From NCBI RefSeq assembly GCF_019279795.1, contig NC_056731.1:864068571-864132570 (forward strand): DNA of 64,000 bases. The letters are read 5' to 3'. The stretch comes from Protopterus annectens. Lineage: Eukaryota; Chordata; Ceratodontiformes; Protopteridae. The notes below the pieces were generated by a model, which was not told the DNA's origin, searched no databases, and saw nothing but the letters and a program-made list of their open reading frames with translations. Shown here in pieces: positions 22,242-33,385 of the stretch (positions within the stretch are counted from its first letter, which is position 1; every line of letters starts with the position of its first letter). The translations under genes were made by a program, and so were the position numbers.

Positions 22242-23123
22242 TGTTAGAAAAATATGTATTCACATATAAGCTGCTAGAAAAATATGTATTTCACACATAT
22301 AAGCTGTTAGGAAAATATGTATTCAAATATATCAACTGTTAGAGAAACATATATTCAGACATCTATAAGTTGTGTGGTCAGATATATATAAATGAACTCG
22401 AACATATATGAAGTGCAAAGATTGAAAAATAGAATAATATGTAATGCATTTAATTCTGTTTTACTAGAATGATAGTAGAAATAAACTTGCATTTTATTGC
22501 TTGAAGCATAGCTGCAGTGTGATCAGAAACTTGACCCTGACAGTAGCCAGCTCGGCTGGCTCATGTCTGTCAGTAAGAGATTATTTTGCAAAGTTAGAAA
22601 ATAATGAATCTGTGTGCATATGTATCTTTTCCTGCTTCCACCAGAAGAATGGCCTTGTGCGCACTATCAGAGATAATGTCCATCTGGTGAACAAGAAAGA
22701 GACAAAGAGAAGTATTAAAGAAGACATGCATCCATTGTATTCGAACTAATCTAGGGGCCTTGAATTGGCTACATCTTCGGAAGGACATTGTGACTGACCA
22801 GGTGCTTGCAAGGCTGTAATATTCTCATGGGAAAAAGATTTTTGAAAAACACTATCTCAGCAGTTGTACATAAGTTACTATGATGTAAAAGACCCTGTCA
22901 CTGACCACGTCAGTGAGGTGGGCAAAAGCTGATTGTAAATAGTATAAAATGACATGTGCTTCCTAAATAAAGCTAGACAAAATTCTGTACAAGTTTGTGT
23001 ATGGTTTTTTGCCTCCTAATGTACATTAGAGAATACGTATACAGTAGATACCTGAGAATCCTGCATTACTGTCTGTTATTGTGAATGATTTTTTACAGTC
23101 TGATTTTAACAATTTATCTAACA
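22242..23123 (+). repeat. ERV 3' LTR
   Basis: This 882-bp repeat starts TGTTAG, ends CTAACA, and is followed by the AGGCC target duplication. Compared with the 5' LTR (877 bp) I count about 7 substitutions and 5 single-base insertions, most of them clustered between about 22750 and 22900. It carries the TATA box (22943-22949) and AATAAA (22966-22971) in the same places. Confidence 0.95.
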
Positions 23124-23128
23124 AGGCC

Positions 23129-23629
23129 CGAGGAGAAATGCTCCAAACTTTCAGACATCTATGTACTTACATATCATTATATCATTAATTTATACAGTGG
23201 GTAGGTAGTTTAACTTCTTATATGGATGAATACATCCAAGCAGTTTAACTTCATATACAGAGTAATACATTCAAACATCCATGTACAAACATATTATAAG
23301 TTCTTTTCTTCATTAAAATACAGGATGGGTATTTTACATTCTTACATACGGTAATGCATATTATTCTTCAGTTAATCTTGTAATTTGACATTGGGGTATG
23401 TTGTAGAGCAGTCATTACATTATAATAGAAGAGACAAAGCATTCTGGAGAGATGAGGGAAGAGTGTAAGGAGTTGATTAACTGAAAGGTCAGCTGTAAGG
23501 ATATAGGTTTTGGTAACTGTGTCAGTCAGGGGTAGAAATGTCAAGGGTAAGTTAGCCAGGAGAAAATCAGCCAGGGGTGGAAAAGTCAAGATTAAGTTAG
23601 CCAGGAGTAGAGCAGGAGCATAGCCAGGT
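23129..23629. other. ERV right flank, no gene seen
   Basis: No coding frame is recognised. This may be the 3' untranslated part of the minus-strand LINE that begins at 23630. Confidence 0.35.
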
Positions 23630-25245
23630 ATTATTCAGATGTTGTTTAAGGAGGATTTGAAGGCAGCCAGGTTAGTAATTGTTCCTGTGGTTAGGGGGAG
23701 AGAGTTCCAGACTTTAGCTACATGGTAAGAATATAAGCTTTGTCCAGGTACTTTTGAGGGATTTAAAACAGCTAGGAGTTTTCTGTCTTCAGACCTCAGG
23801 GTTATATTGGGGCTGTATGGATTCACTATACTACTAAGGGGTGGGTGTGCTAAAGGTTTACAAATGATGTTGTCTAAGGTTAAGAGGTGGACATAACGGA
23901 GGTAGCCAGAGAGTTCAAGCCATTGTAGCATATGTAATGCTTTGCAATGATGCGTGTTGGACTTTGTGTTAATGACAAATGGCTAGTTTGTTGTAGCAAC
24001 ATTCTATTTTTCATCTGATGGTGGAGTGTAGGTCAATGAGAGTTGTGGCACCATTTAGTAGGAAGGGTAGGAGGAAGGCTTTAGCAAGAGTGACTCTGGT
24101 CGATGTATTCAGGAAATGTTTGTTCCTATAGAGGATGCCTAGTTTCTGGTGGGTTTTCTTAATGTTATGCTGGATATGGAGATCAAACTTAAGTTGACTG
24201 TCTATAATGACTCCTAGTAGCTTAGTGTGGAAGACTATTTCAATAACAGTGTTGTCTGCAGAAATGATATTGAACTGGTCTGTGTCAAGAGAGTATTTTT
24301 TTTGGCATAAAGAGAAGGAGTTTTTTAGGGTTAAGAATGAGTTGAGAGTTATTGAGCCAAGTTTCAATGGAGATAAAAGTGTGTGAGTGTGGAGTGCATT
24401 GAGGAAGTGTGAGAGAGGCACAGATGATAGTAGAGTCATCTGCATGTTGTATGAGTGTTCCTCAGGATGAGGAGGTGTACAGGTTGTTAGTAAAAATATT
24501 AAAGAGTAAGGGACCAAAGATGGAACCCTGTGGGACTCCTGTGGGGGTGTGAAGAAAGGGAGAGATGGTGTTTAACCATTTCAAAGCTTGTTTTTGATTG
24601 TTTACATAGCTATGAATCCACTGTTTAGAGGGAGGTGTAAAGTCTTTGGTTGGAGAGCCTAGCCAGGAGTATGGTGTGTGAGACTGTGTCAAAAGCTTTT
24701 GATAGGTCAATTAATGATGCTGATATAAAGGTACCTGCATCTCTAGCCCTATTTACAGTGTCAATGAATGGTGGTTCTGAGAGTGTATGTGGATATGTGA
24801 TCATTTAGGGTATTAGGAAGTGTGCCTGTAGTAGAAAAATTTGCAGGATGGGATACAAGTCTCCAGTCTAGAGTGGATTGTTGGTTATAGTTTTTACTGT
24901 ATTGAGTAAGACAATTGACTATTTGAGAAAAGCCATAGAGGTTAATAATATTGGTTGGATTTTGAGAAGACAGTGTTAGCCAATTGATGTTGACATCACC
25001 TAAAATGATCGTCTCATGGTTAATTGTTTGTGAAATCCAAGATAGTATGTCTTTTGAGTATGGGTATATTTTGGCTCTGAGGAATATATAGCACTATGAT
25101 ATAGATAAGTTTGGTCCTATTAAGATTTAGAAAAGATGTAAGTACCTCTGCATTTGCAAATGTAGGGATGCTGTTAGTAAAAGGTATGATATTAAAGGTG
25201 GCAACCAACACATGGCTACAGGAGATTTGGAGTATCATAAATCCA
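23630..25245 (-). mobile_element. CR1/L2-like LINE, 3' part of a copy split by a PLE
   Basis: Read on the minus strand, the order is endonuclease remnant (25020-25238; a frame around 24985 reads TIILGDVNINWL, the GDxN motif), then an internal deletion, then RT: LIDLSKAFDTVSH near 24690, TGVPQGSIFGPLLFNIF at about 24490-24545, HADDSTIICA near 24430-24460 as the catalytic box, HTKLLGVIIDSQLKFDLHI near 24180-24240, and the ORF end (SLYSYHVAKVWNSLPL, AAFKSSL) at 23640-23740. It is the same family as the plus-strand copy at 59690-64000. Frameshifts and stops make it a pseudogene. The missing upstream part lies at 28990-29900. Confidence 0.8.
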
Positions 25246-28200
25246 TGGATGGAAGAGAAAACAATTTCAACAGCAAGGAAAGCAAATGTAACTGCTGTGA
25301 TAATACAGGTACTGTCTCCTATTTAGGTTCTGATGTGAGACCTCGTACTTTTGAGCAGTTGTACACTTCTACCCAAAGCAATGTATTTCTGAGCAAATTG
25401 TTAATCCAGACCTAACCGGCAATGACAATAATTATAAATTTAAAGGTCTTACGAAGAGAAATTAGTGTTTTCAAATGTCACATGGACGCAATATGAACAG
25501 TAATTGCAGCTATAATAATAGTGATTTTTCCTCTTTACAGGGCATGGTTTTTTACTTTGAGAAAAGAATATTTAAATTCAAAACTTTACAAATAGAAATT
25601 GCATATTTAAAGGAATGTATTAAATTGAAAATTGTGCCACAAGGCCTACACTTGTACAAATTTCCTTTTTGATCGACTTATGATGAAGAAATGATAGTTG
25701 ATTTTACAATTTTTTTGGCAAAATGTGGTATTGAATTTTTAAACAAAGTTTTATATTACAATGAATAGTTAAAGGATTCTTTTAGCCAGGAAATTGAAAG
25801 TTTACAAAATAGGATTTTAATATATCTGCTTTTTAAGGAATACCAGGGTTTATATGAAAAGATTTTAGAAAAAGTAGGGAGATGTAATTCACTATTCTCC
25901 TAAAAGAAGTGCAAATTGGAGAGGGATGTGAAACAGTAGAGTAACAAAACAGTGTATTCAATTTTGTATTTTCTTCCCACCGTGTTAATAATAATAATGG
26001 TAGCAACAGATTTTTGGTAGACTATAGTTAGAGTGGGGTGGTGAAAGAGGGATGCGGGTTGTAGAGAAGGAAAATGGGAGAATTGATTGGAATATTAAAA
26101 GAGAGGGATTTGACCAGGGTTTTCAGATTCCCAGACACTCAAAGATAATGGCAAACAGGAGCACAGAGAGGGGTGACCCTCAGTTGAGTTATTATCCCCA
26201 GAAGCAGAAAGGATACTCCAACAGGGGGAGGGGAAAATACAGGAATGAATTTGTAGAAAGAATCAGATAGATCTTGAGAGGGATTCAACATTTACAACTA
26301 TACTGATAGGGTTATAACCAAGGAATTTTTTACCTTGTTTTTAAAAGGTTTCAAATGTGTACCTAGGAAACATGTGGATGTAGTAAATAGTATTATGGAG
26401 TTGAAACTATACATGAGAAAGCTGAATTTTAGCATAATGTTTTCAGACCAAGAGAAAGGTCCATCCATGGGGGTGCACCAGGCTAATAGAACACTTAAAA
26501 GGAAAAGTAAATTTAATCCCTCCTTCATCCTTTATTAAACATATACAAAAGAGCAGTGATGGAAGATATATGTAAGATTTGGTTAAATAAAGAAAGCTTT
26601 CAGTATAATCTTACTAAAGATGAAAGTCTTCTGCTTCAAAAACTGAGATGTGATAATATCGTACTTATCATGACCCCTGAGAAAGGGGGTGGGATAGTCA
26701 TTTTCAATTCAGAAGACTATTCTAATGATATGCAAAAAAAAAAATATTTGATGAGAGTACCTATATCTCAGTCTCTAGGAACCAAATCAATATATCATAT
26801 AACAGAATAGACTCCTACTTGGAGGAGTATATGTTGAATTAGCAGATACGTTTTGAGACTTATGAATTTTTAACAAATGCTAACCCTATAATTCCCTCAA
26901 TCTTTGGAATTCCTAAAATACACAAACATGTTGAAGAGCTCTCTTTCATTGTTTCAGCTAATGGATATAAGACACATCCCTTGGATGTATTAGTGGAAAG
27001 TGGGTCAAACATGAGGTTGAGAATCCACCTCACCTAGTTAAGGATTCCTGGGAGTTTTTAAGACAGCTTAAAAGTGACATATGGTGCAAAAATCTTCTAT
27101 TCTTAACTACAGATATCAAGGATCTTTTCTCAGTAATTCCTAATGAAGAGGGGTTAGACCTTTTTGAAGAAACATTATTTTTGTGTTCTGGGCTGGGCTA
27201 AGTCATGGTCATATTACTCTCATTTGTGAACTTATGTCCTTAATATTGGAGAATAACTCTGTGATTTTTGAATGGGAATACTTTCAACAGATTAAAGGTG
27301 TAGCTATGGAGGCCGCTTGTGCCCCTGTCTACACCAATATTGTGCTCCTTGGTTGGGAAGATAGATATGTCTTTAACTGTGAATTTTGGAACTATATTTA
27401 CTTATGCATAAGATTTTTGGATGACATCTTTATTTTGTGGAAGGGCAATAGGAATGAGTTAGATAGTTTTATAAATTATTTGAACAATACTACTGATTTT
27501 TTGGAATTTACCTATATATGTCATTCATCCAGAATTAATTACTTAGACACTAGTATTTCCCACATCAGGGATGGTTTCAAATCTAACATCTATCATAAAG
27601 AAACCTTCTGTAACTCATACCTACATTTTTCTAGCAGTCACACAATATCACAAAAAAGGAATTTGGTGAAAGGGCAAGGTATCTGAGTGGCCATAATGAC
27701 CTCTTATTGCAAGGAAGTAAGGGGTGAGTTATTAAAAATAGCACATATGTTCTGTGAGAGGGGATACCCCAAGAAAATGTTGGATGATATTAGGAAGTTA
27801 ACAGAGAATGGGGGAGAAAATACAAGCCAATTTTAAGCATTGGTCTTAAACATGACCCGATAAAAGATCCTGTTACCCGAAATAATTTTGAAAAAGCTTA
27901 TATTGTACAGTACAATCATTTTTTTGAAGGAAATAAAAAATGTTTACAGGAAGTGCTGGAATATTTTTAAAATGAACCCAGAAACACATGGCATATTGGG
28001 TGATGGACCCACCTTTATCAACAAACAGATGAAAATTTTAAGAGACATTTAGAAATGAAACTTAACATGCATAATCAGAGTACGACCGGTACAAAGGCTT
28101 GCGGGTGTTGTAACCAATGTGGGTATATTATGAGGGAGGCAGAGATTACCCTTGATAATATAATGGGAAGTATAACTGTGTTCAGAAAAGGCAATTGTAC

Positions 28201-28990
28201 CACCAGTAGGGTAGTCTACATGGCAAAGTGTGAAAATTGCACCTGTTTTTATGTGGATAAACCTGAATGAGCTTTGAAAAACAGGATTTATGAGCATCTA
28301 TATGATGTTAATAACAAAAGAGAAACCAATGCTTTATTTAAACATTCCCTTGAATGTAATGGGTTTATGAAACTCACCCTTGCAGTTTTAGAACAAATTA
28401 ACATGAATCCCAGAGCAGATAATTGGAAAATGTATTAAACAAGAGAGAGGTACAGTGGCAGTTTAGATTAGCTGCAATGTTCCCACCTGGGTGAATGATT
28501 ACATTTCTATTGTACCTGTGTTGAAGGAAAAAGCTGTTAGGCTATAAATACATGAAGATCTTCCTTGCTTATATGCAAGTATTTTTTCAACTGACCTGAA
28601 AACGTAGAGGGATCAGTAATAATATTAAATAATGTGGTTTCACAGCAAAAGCAGTTTTTATTTAACTTGTTTACATTCAGTCCATAAATATTTTTTAAAC
28701 TTTTTTTTACTGGTTATTTTAAACTTTTTATGCTAAGGCATAATATTGCTTTTGGTAATTTAATTGGTTAATGACCCAACCAGTGGTGTGCAATGAAGGG
28801 ATATTTAGTTGTTTTAGAAAGTAGGCAAAATGTATTCTGATGAAGTCCCCGGTTTGTAGGGATGAAAGTGCTTAATATTGTGTTTTGTGTTCCTATTAAA
28901 TGTGGAGTTTTACCTCAAGGACCCTCTTTTGGTTACGCTTTCTTTATTATTTTTTTAGTTTGGTTACTTTATACATATCGCACCTTGTTA
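25246..28990 (+). mobile_element. Penelope-like element (PLE) with RT and GIY-YIG region, decayed
   Basis: The element is inserted in a minus-strand LINE. An N-terminal region (25530-25670) reads FKTLQIEIAYLKECI, matching the LRKLQIENAYLRECI coiled-coil-like block of the PLE at 53082-58960. RT fragments follow: CVPRKHVDVVNSIMELKLY (26345-26415), a MTPEKGGGIVIF block (26670-26705), a VAMEAACAPVYTNIVL block near 27300 and the catalytic FLDD at 27414-27425. The C-terminal region has CGCCNQCGYI (about 28100-28130) and a GIY-YIG-like motif (VYMAKCENCTCFYV, then NRIYEHLYDV) near 28215-28310, with a stop inside it. A hammerhead-like core lies in the 3' tail at 28837-28867. Many stops; not functional. 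Confidence 0.85.
28837..28867 (+). ncRNA. Hammerhead-ribozyme-like core in PLE tail
   Basis: CTGATGA (28837-28843), then A, then GTCCC pairing with GGGAT (one G-U) around a 9-base loop, then GAAA (28864-28867), then GTGC. This is the conserved CUGANGA - stem II - GAAA layout. Hammerhead motifs are known in the terminal repeats of Penelope-like elements. Stems I and III are not resolved, so activity is unproven. Confidence 0.6.
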
Positions 28991-29900
28991 TTTTATGATA
29001 TTAAAGCTGTCAGGCTAAAGTAGGGCTACTCCTCCACCTTTCTTATGGATTCTATCAAGTCTCCCTATGTTAAAGTTGGGGGCCATGATTTCTGAGTCTT
29101 TTACATGAGAATTTAGCCAAGCTTCATTTAAGGCTAGGATGTCTGGTTTGTACTGGTCAATGCAGGCATGGAAGTGTCTATTTTGTTGCACAGGCTTCTA
29201 AGGTTTAGTGTTATTATAGTTAGGCTTTTAGGACATGTTCTAGGGTGTATATCAGGGAAGGGATCAGGATTTGGGTGGATGTCTCTGCATTATTGTTGTA
29301 ATATGGAGAAAAGATAGGAGCATAGTGTATTATATATTTTTTGCAGCAGTTGTAAGAGGTTTAAAGTGTGGTTTAGTATGGGGACTTTGACTTTGCTGCT
29401 ATTTTCTTTATTTCATTAGTATGGGGAGTGGTTAGGATCTTGCGGGCCAAGTAGTGTAATACAGTGTTGTGAAATAGCTGAGGGGAGATATTAGAGAAAC
29501 TCTTGGGCTGAGAGAAATATATGGATTTGGAGATAACTGAGGAGGAATAATATGTTGGAGTTTGAGCTGATAGTGATGTAGTATGTATGAGGAGTATTAG
29601 CAAAGTGGTGAAACAGGATATTAAAAGCATTATTAGTTAATTGAATATGTATGTGAGGGTTTGGTGCCAGAACAGAAAATAAGGTAAATTAGTCTTTGAG
29701 GAAGATATAGCATTACTTGACTGGGTTGGATGCATGCGTATAGGGGTTAGAGTGATAGTGGAAAGGTAAAAGTAGGAGATTTGAATAGAAGGAGTAATTA
29801 GTTGGCTATTCTGATTGGATGGTGGGAGTGTGGTGGAGTTATGTGGGTATAAGTGTAGATGTATAGGGGTGGGTGGAATTTGGGGTAGGGTAGACGAACT
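28991..29900 (-). mobile_element. CR1/L2-like LINE, 5' part of a copy split by a PLE
   Basis: On the minus strand the 5' region starts near 29895 (CCCCAAATTCCACCCACCCC, also present at 59700-59720 in the other copy). A frame at 29630-29373 begins with a hydrophobic leader (LLISCFTTLLILLIHTT). At 29286-29261 a frame reads RDIHPNPDP, a decayed form of the 2A-like motif found in the other copy. Then the endonuclease start reads KPDILALNEAWLNSHV and GRLDRIHKKGGGVALL near 29130-28995. The ORF resumes at 25238 on the far side of the PLE. Confidence 0.75.
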
Positions 29901-31190
29901 GCGTGGGGGTAAAAGAGAAAAACAATCAGTAAGAACTTAAGGTATATATGTATTTTCCATAGAGGAGAATCCCTGATTGCTATTTTTTTTAGTAAAATTT
30001 AAGTTCAACAGGAACCCTTCCATTTATATAGTACAGAAGTTTGCAGAGATAGTATGTAGTAAAATAGGTTTAGCCAATTTTTGATATTTAGTTTCCAAAA
30101 AGGGGTTACAAAGAAGCCATGCTATTAGTTGGGGGGGGTCCTCATTCTGCGTGCAAGCCAGAGAGCAGGCCAGTAATTTAATTGAAAGATAAAGAATAAA
30201 GAAAAATTTAACTGCTTCACATAAGCAGTATAATGGGTATACAGAGGATAATCCAAATGCTACAGTGATAACCATGAAAGAAAAATGTAGTACTCCTACT
30301 TCAGGTTTTTTTCAGTTTGTTTCCTTCAGTTGTTATATTTTGATGGTCAGTAGACCCTACTTTAAAGTGGTTCTATTCAGTTTGGCTATGTGAAATAGAT
30401 GTCTTGAGAAGTACCCACAGTTCCCTTTTCCTTCGGATGCTGTTTTGGCCAGTGGAGTTGTAATGCAATGCCAATGTGTTTTAAGAGTTCATTCAGTTCT
30501 TTTTTTTTTTTTTTTTTTTTCTTACAGGTGTTATTTTTTGGGGCAGTAGATTCATGGGCATGCACTCAGCTAGAAGAAGATCCTGTGAGAGAAATCTATT
30601 CTGCTGGAGGCTAATTAAAAAAGGATCTATGGATTAGGAATGCTAAGAAAGACGAGAGTCATTGTTTTTTCATTTCATGGTTAAATAAGGTGTACACAGC
30701 AATGTGGCTGTTTATTGGATGACCACATATGGCCATCACTTTTTTCAGTCTCGGTAATTAAAATCACTCTGGTTTGGAGCTTTTTCCCCATTATTTTGCA
30801 CTAAGAAGGTGAGAGCTATTTTTTCACAGTCAGATGGAAGTGTATATAGCTAAGTGGCTATTTGCTGGATGAGCCAACATAAGCATTACTTTTTCATTTT
30901 CAGTAGTTCTTTGTGACTTGTTCATAGTACACCTCTGCTACCTATGTGTTATAAATATGGAATTTAGGGACTTCTGGTATGGAGCAGGTATATATAAAGC
31001 ACTGGTTGAAGACCCAGCCATAGCCATTTGTTAATGTTGGTAAAACTGATCAAGCTAACATGCAAAACAGCCATTAGGAGGCATTAATGCTGCAGTGAAG
31101 TGGGTGGCTGTACTTATATGTGGAAACAGAGACAGAGCCAAAAAAAATAAAAAGTATAAAACTGCAGTGGCATAACCATCACAGGCAAAA
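29901..31190. other. Unassigned sequence with a poly(T) tract
   Basis: No gene is recognised. A run of about 22 T at 30499-30520 could be the poly(A) end of a minus-strand retroelement. The last part may be the 5' untranslated region of the L1-type LINE that follows. Confidence 0.4.
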
Positions 31191-31194
31191 TAAA

Positions 31195-31995
31195 CTTCAG
31201 TGGATCTGGTTGCAAATATATTCAAAGAGATGCAGAGTATAAATTCCAAATTGGATGTATATATGAAGGCAATGATCAGCAAATAAAACAAATTACTGAG
31301 GCAGCGAATGAGCACTCTGACATCATTCAGTCAGCAATTCATGAGAACGTATTGCTGAAATCAAAGGTAGCAGCCAATGAAGCACACTCAAGCTACTTAA
31401 CACTATGACTATAGATCATGAACATAGGGCTTAAAGGATGAATGTAAGTGTTGTGAGGTTTGTCTTCAATACATGAAAACCAAACTATTAGGTTGGCAAA
31501 TATCAATCCAGAAGAAATTATACAGGAGAGAATACATAGAATGGCTTGGACACTGCAGACAAGGAATCAGAGTAAACCTCAGCACATCATTGCCTGATTT
31601 GCTAACTGTCATCTGAGAGACATGATACTGGCAGGTTTATGGAGACCTTGTCATAAAATCCTGCTTGAAGGGCATAAAATCTATTTTGATCAAGATTTCT
31701 CAGCCCCAAAAAGAAGGCATGCTAAGTTTCAGCAAGTGCAAGTTAAGTGCTGACAAAGTGGATTAACATACAAGTTATTGTACCCTGCTCTCTTAAAAAT
31801 CTTTTTTTGCTGGTAGTCCAAAGACATTTCTACATCACAGGATGCACTGATGATACTGGTAGACAAGAACAGAGCTGATCCTAAGGCAGTGCTGTCCAAC
31901 TCTGATTCTCAGTACATGGATACTCCACAAGTACCACCTTCAACTGAAGGGGAAAATTTTCTCATTATTCAAGAGATACTCAGTACTGAAGTGGA
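31195..31995 (+). pseudogene. L1-type LINE ORF1 protein remnant
   Basis: Frames from 31195 to 31500 read as a degraded coiled-coil-type segment (ANIFKEMQSINSKLDVYMKA). From about 31530 the RNA-binding and C-terminal domains of L1 ORF1p are recognisable: TRNQSKPQHIIA, FANCHLRDMILAGL, GHKIYFDQDFSAPKRRHAKF, YKLLYPALLKIFF and STSQDALMILVDKN. Stops and frameshifts interrupt it. ORF1p is an RNA-binding chaperone of L1 ribonucleoprotein. The ORF2 remnant starts about 1.4 kb downstream, with a SINE in between. Confidence 0.75.
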
Positions 31996-32324
31996 AGGCT
32001 GAAGTGTTACTGCAAAATAAAAGGGCAAAATGGATGGTAATGTAATTGATAACTGAGAGAATTGTCATGCTGATGCAATAGTGGCTGTTTTTCAATTAGT
32101 TCAACATTAGGGAGACATGGTATTGATACACAATAACTTAAATGCACATTTCAAAAAGGGGTTATTAAAGTTAGTTTCAACTGGATAAACTGTATTTATT
32201 TGTCACAGCTTAAGACAGGATATCATTTATTTATTTTTTCTGTCTCTTGTTGAGCTCATGACATTTGGTACACTCGAGAGGGGATGGACATAAAAAAACT
32301 TTAATACTACCTGACATTAAATGA

Positions 32325-32690
32325 TAGCCTTTTGGGGCAGTATAGTGATGCAGCAGATAGAGTTGTCACCTCACGGCATGACATTCCTTGTTTCAATTCT
32401 TGGGTAGGGTACCTTTTGTGCAGACTCTGCATGTCCTCCCTGTGTTTGTGTGGGTTTCCCCTGGGTGCTCTGGTTTCCTCCCACAGTCCAAAGACATGCA
32501 ATAGGTGGACTGGGCACTCTAAATTGGCCATAGGTGTGAGTGTGTGACTGTGTGTGATATGGAAGAACTGCTGTGGCAGGTCTAGCCACCCAGTGGTGTA
32601 AACCTTGACTCTAGATGATTGTCATTGTTGAAGTGACGCCCCAACCCCATGTGCAAAAATGAGAAAAAGGGGTTGTGGACGTGTGGTCAA
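32325..32690 (+). repeat. tRNA-derived SINE with conserved central domain
   Basis: The head has tRNA-like box A and B regions (TAGAGTTGTCACCTCACGGC, then GTTTCAATTCT). The body contains GCATGTCCTCCCTGTGTTTG, GTGGGTTTCC, CCTCCCACAGTCCAAAGACA and CTAAATTGGCCATAGGTGTG, a block shared by very abundant vertebrate SINEs (especially fish). It lies between the ORF1 and ORF2 remnants of the L1-type element. Short overlapping ORFs here are by-products. Confidence 0.8.
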
Positions 32691-33385
32691 GGGTGGGTCT
32701 TTTAGGATCTTTCTACCTCTGTGGGCCAAAAGAAGATGGTATAACCATCAATTTAAACAAGAAAGTCTTTAACCAGCGAATCGTGCGGGCAGTCTCTCAA
32801 CTTTAAGATCACATGGTTCAGTTAAGACATACAGAGCACCACAACTCAGATAATTTGGACTGTATTATGCCTGTTTAGCCCATTATTCTTTATTTTATCA
32901 GCTAAAGGCAAACAGAGCTTCTGCATCTTTTGAGTGTGTGTTTTGCCTGTTTAAGTATGAATACACAATTTAAAATATATAAGGAATGCTACTGATCTCA
33001 TTATGGGACAAGGATTAGATAACATAACAACAACATCTTGATAGCAATAATAACAGAAACGATAAATCTGTCTGGCGTTGACCTAATCGAGTCTTCATAT
33101 CATTTATGTTATAACTGCCTGTAAGGTGGAGTATCAGGATTTATTGGAAGTATTTTATTTTATATACACCAGTTACATGAGTGGCATAATTTTACATGAA
33201 TGGACAAATGAGTTGGCAGCCAATACAGGAAGGGCCAGAACCAGAGAGAGATGCTAAGTAAGAGTAGCCTGGTGAATCATTATGGGAGTGTAGGATATGA
33301 GTTAACTCTATGAATGGACAAGAAGGGGTCCCAGGAATGAACAAAGACTACTCTGTAAGATAAAGTTTTTAAATAGTTAAAATAA

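Larger units (their letters stand above)
13765..23128 (+). mobile_element. Endogenous retrovirus, near full length, two LTRs, 5-bp TSD
   Basis: The provirus is bounded by AGGCC at 13765-13769 and 23124-23128. Between them lie LTR, primer-binding region, gag, pro-pol, env, polypurine tract and LTR. Pol and env are gamma-like in layout: gag and pro-pol share one frame, the RT has YVDD, the integrase has HHCC and DD35E, and TM has a CX6CC motif. By hand alignment the LTRs differ by about 7 substitutions and 5 single-base indels over about 880 bp, so the insertion is young. Gag is open; pro-pol is broken by stops at 17510 and 18473, a frame change near 19610-19620 and a stop at 20314; env is broken near 20750 and at 21261. 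No accessory gene is evident. It cannot be autonomous as read. Confidence 0.95.

Noticed and set aside
22242..23123. PLE or LINE tail instead of an LTR
   Set aside because: The near-identical copy at 13770-14646, the TG/CA ends, adjacent polypurine tract and 5-bp duplication settle it as an LTR.
31055..31315. Minus-strand ORF of 86 codons with hydrophobic stretches
   Set aside because: It lies opposite the 5' region and coiled-coil part of the L1 ORF1 remnant and matches nothing known; treated as a shadow frame.
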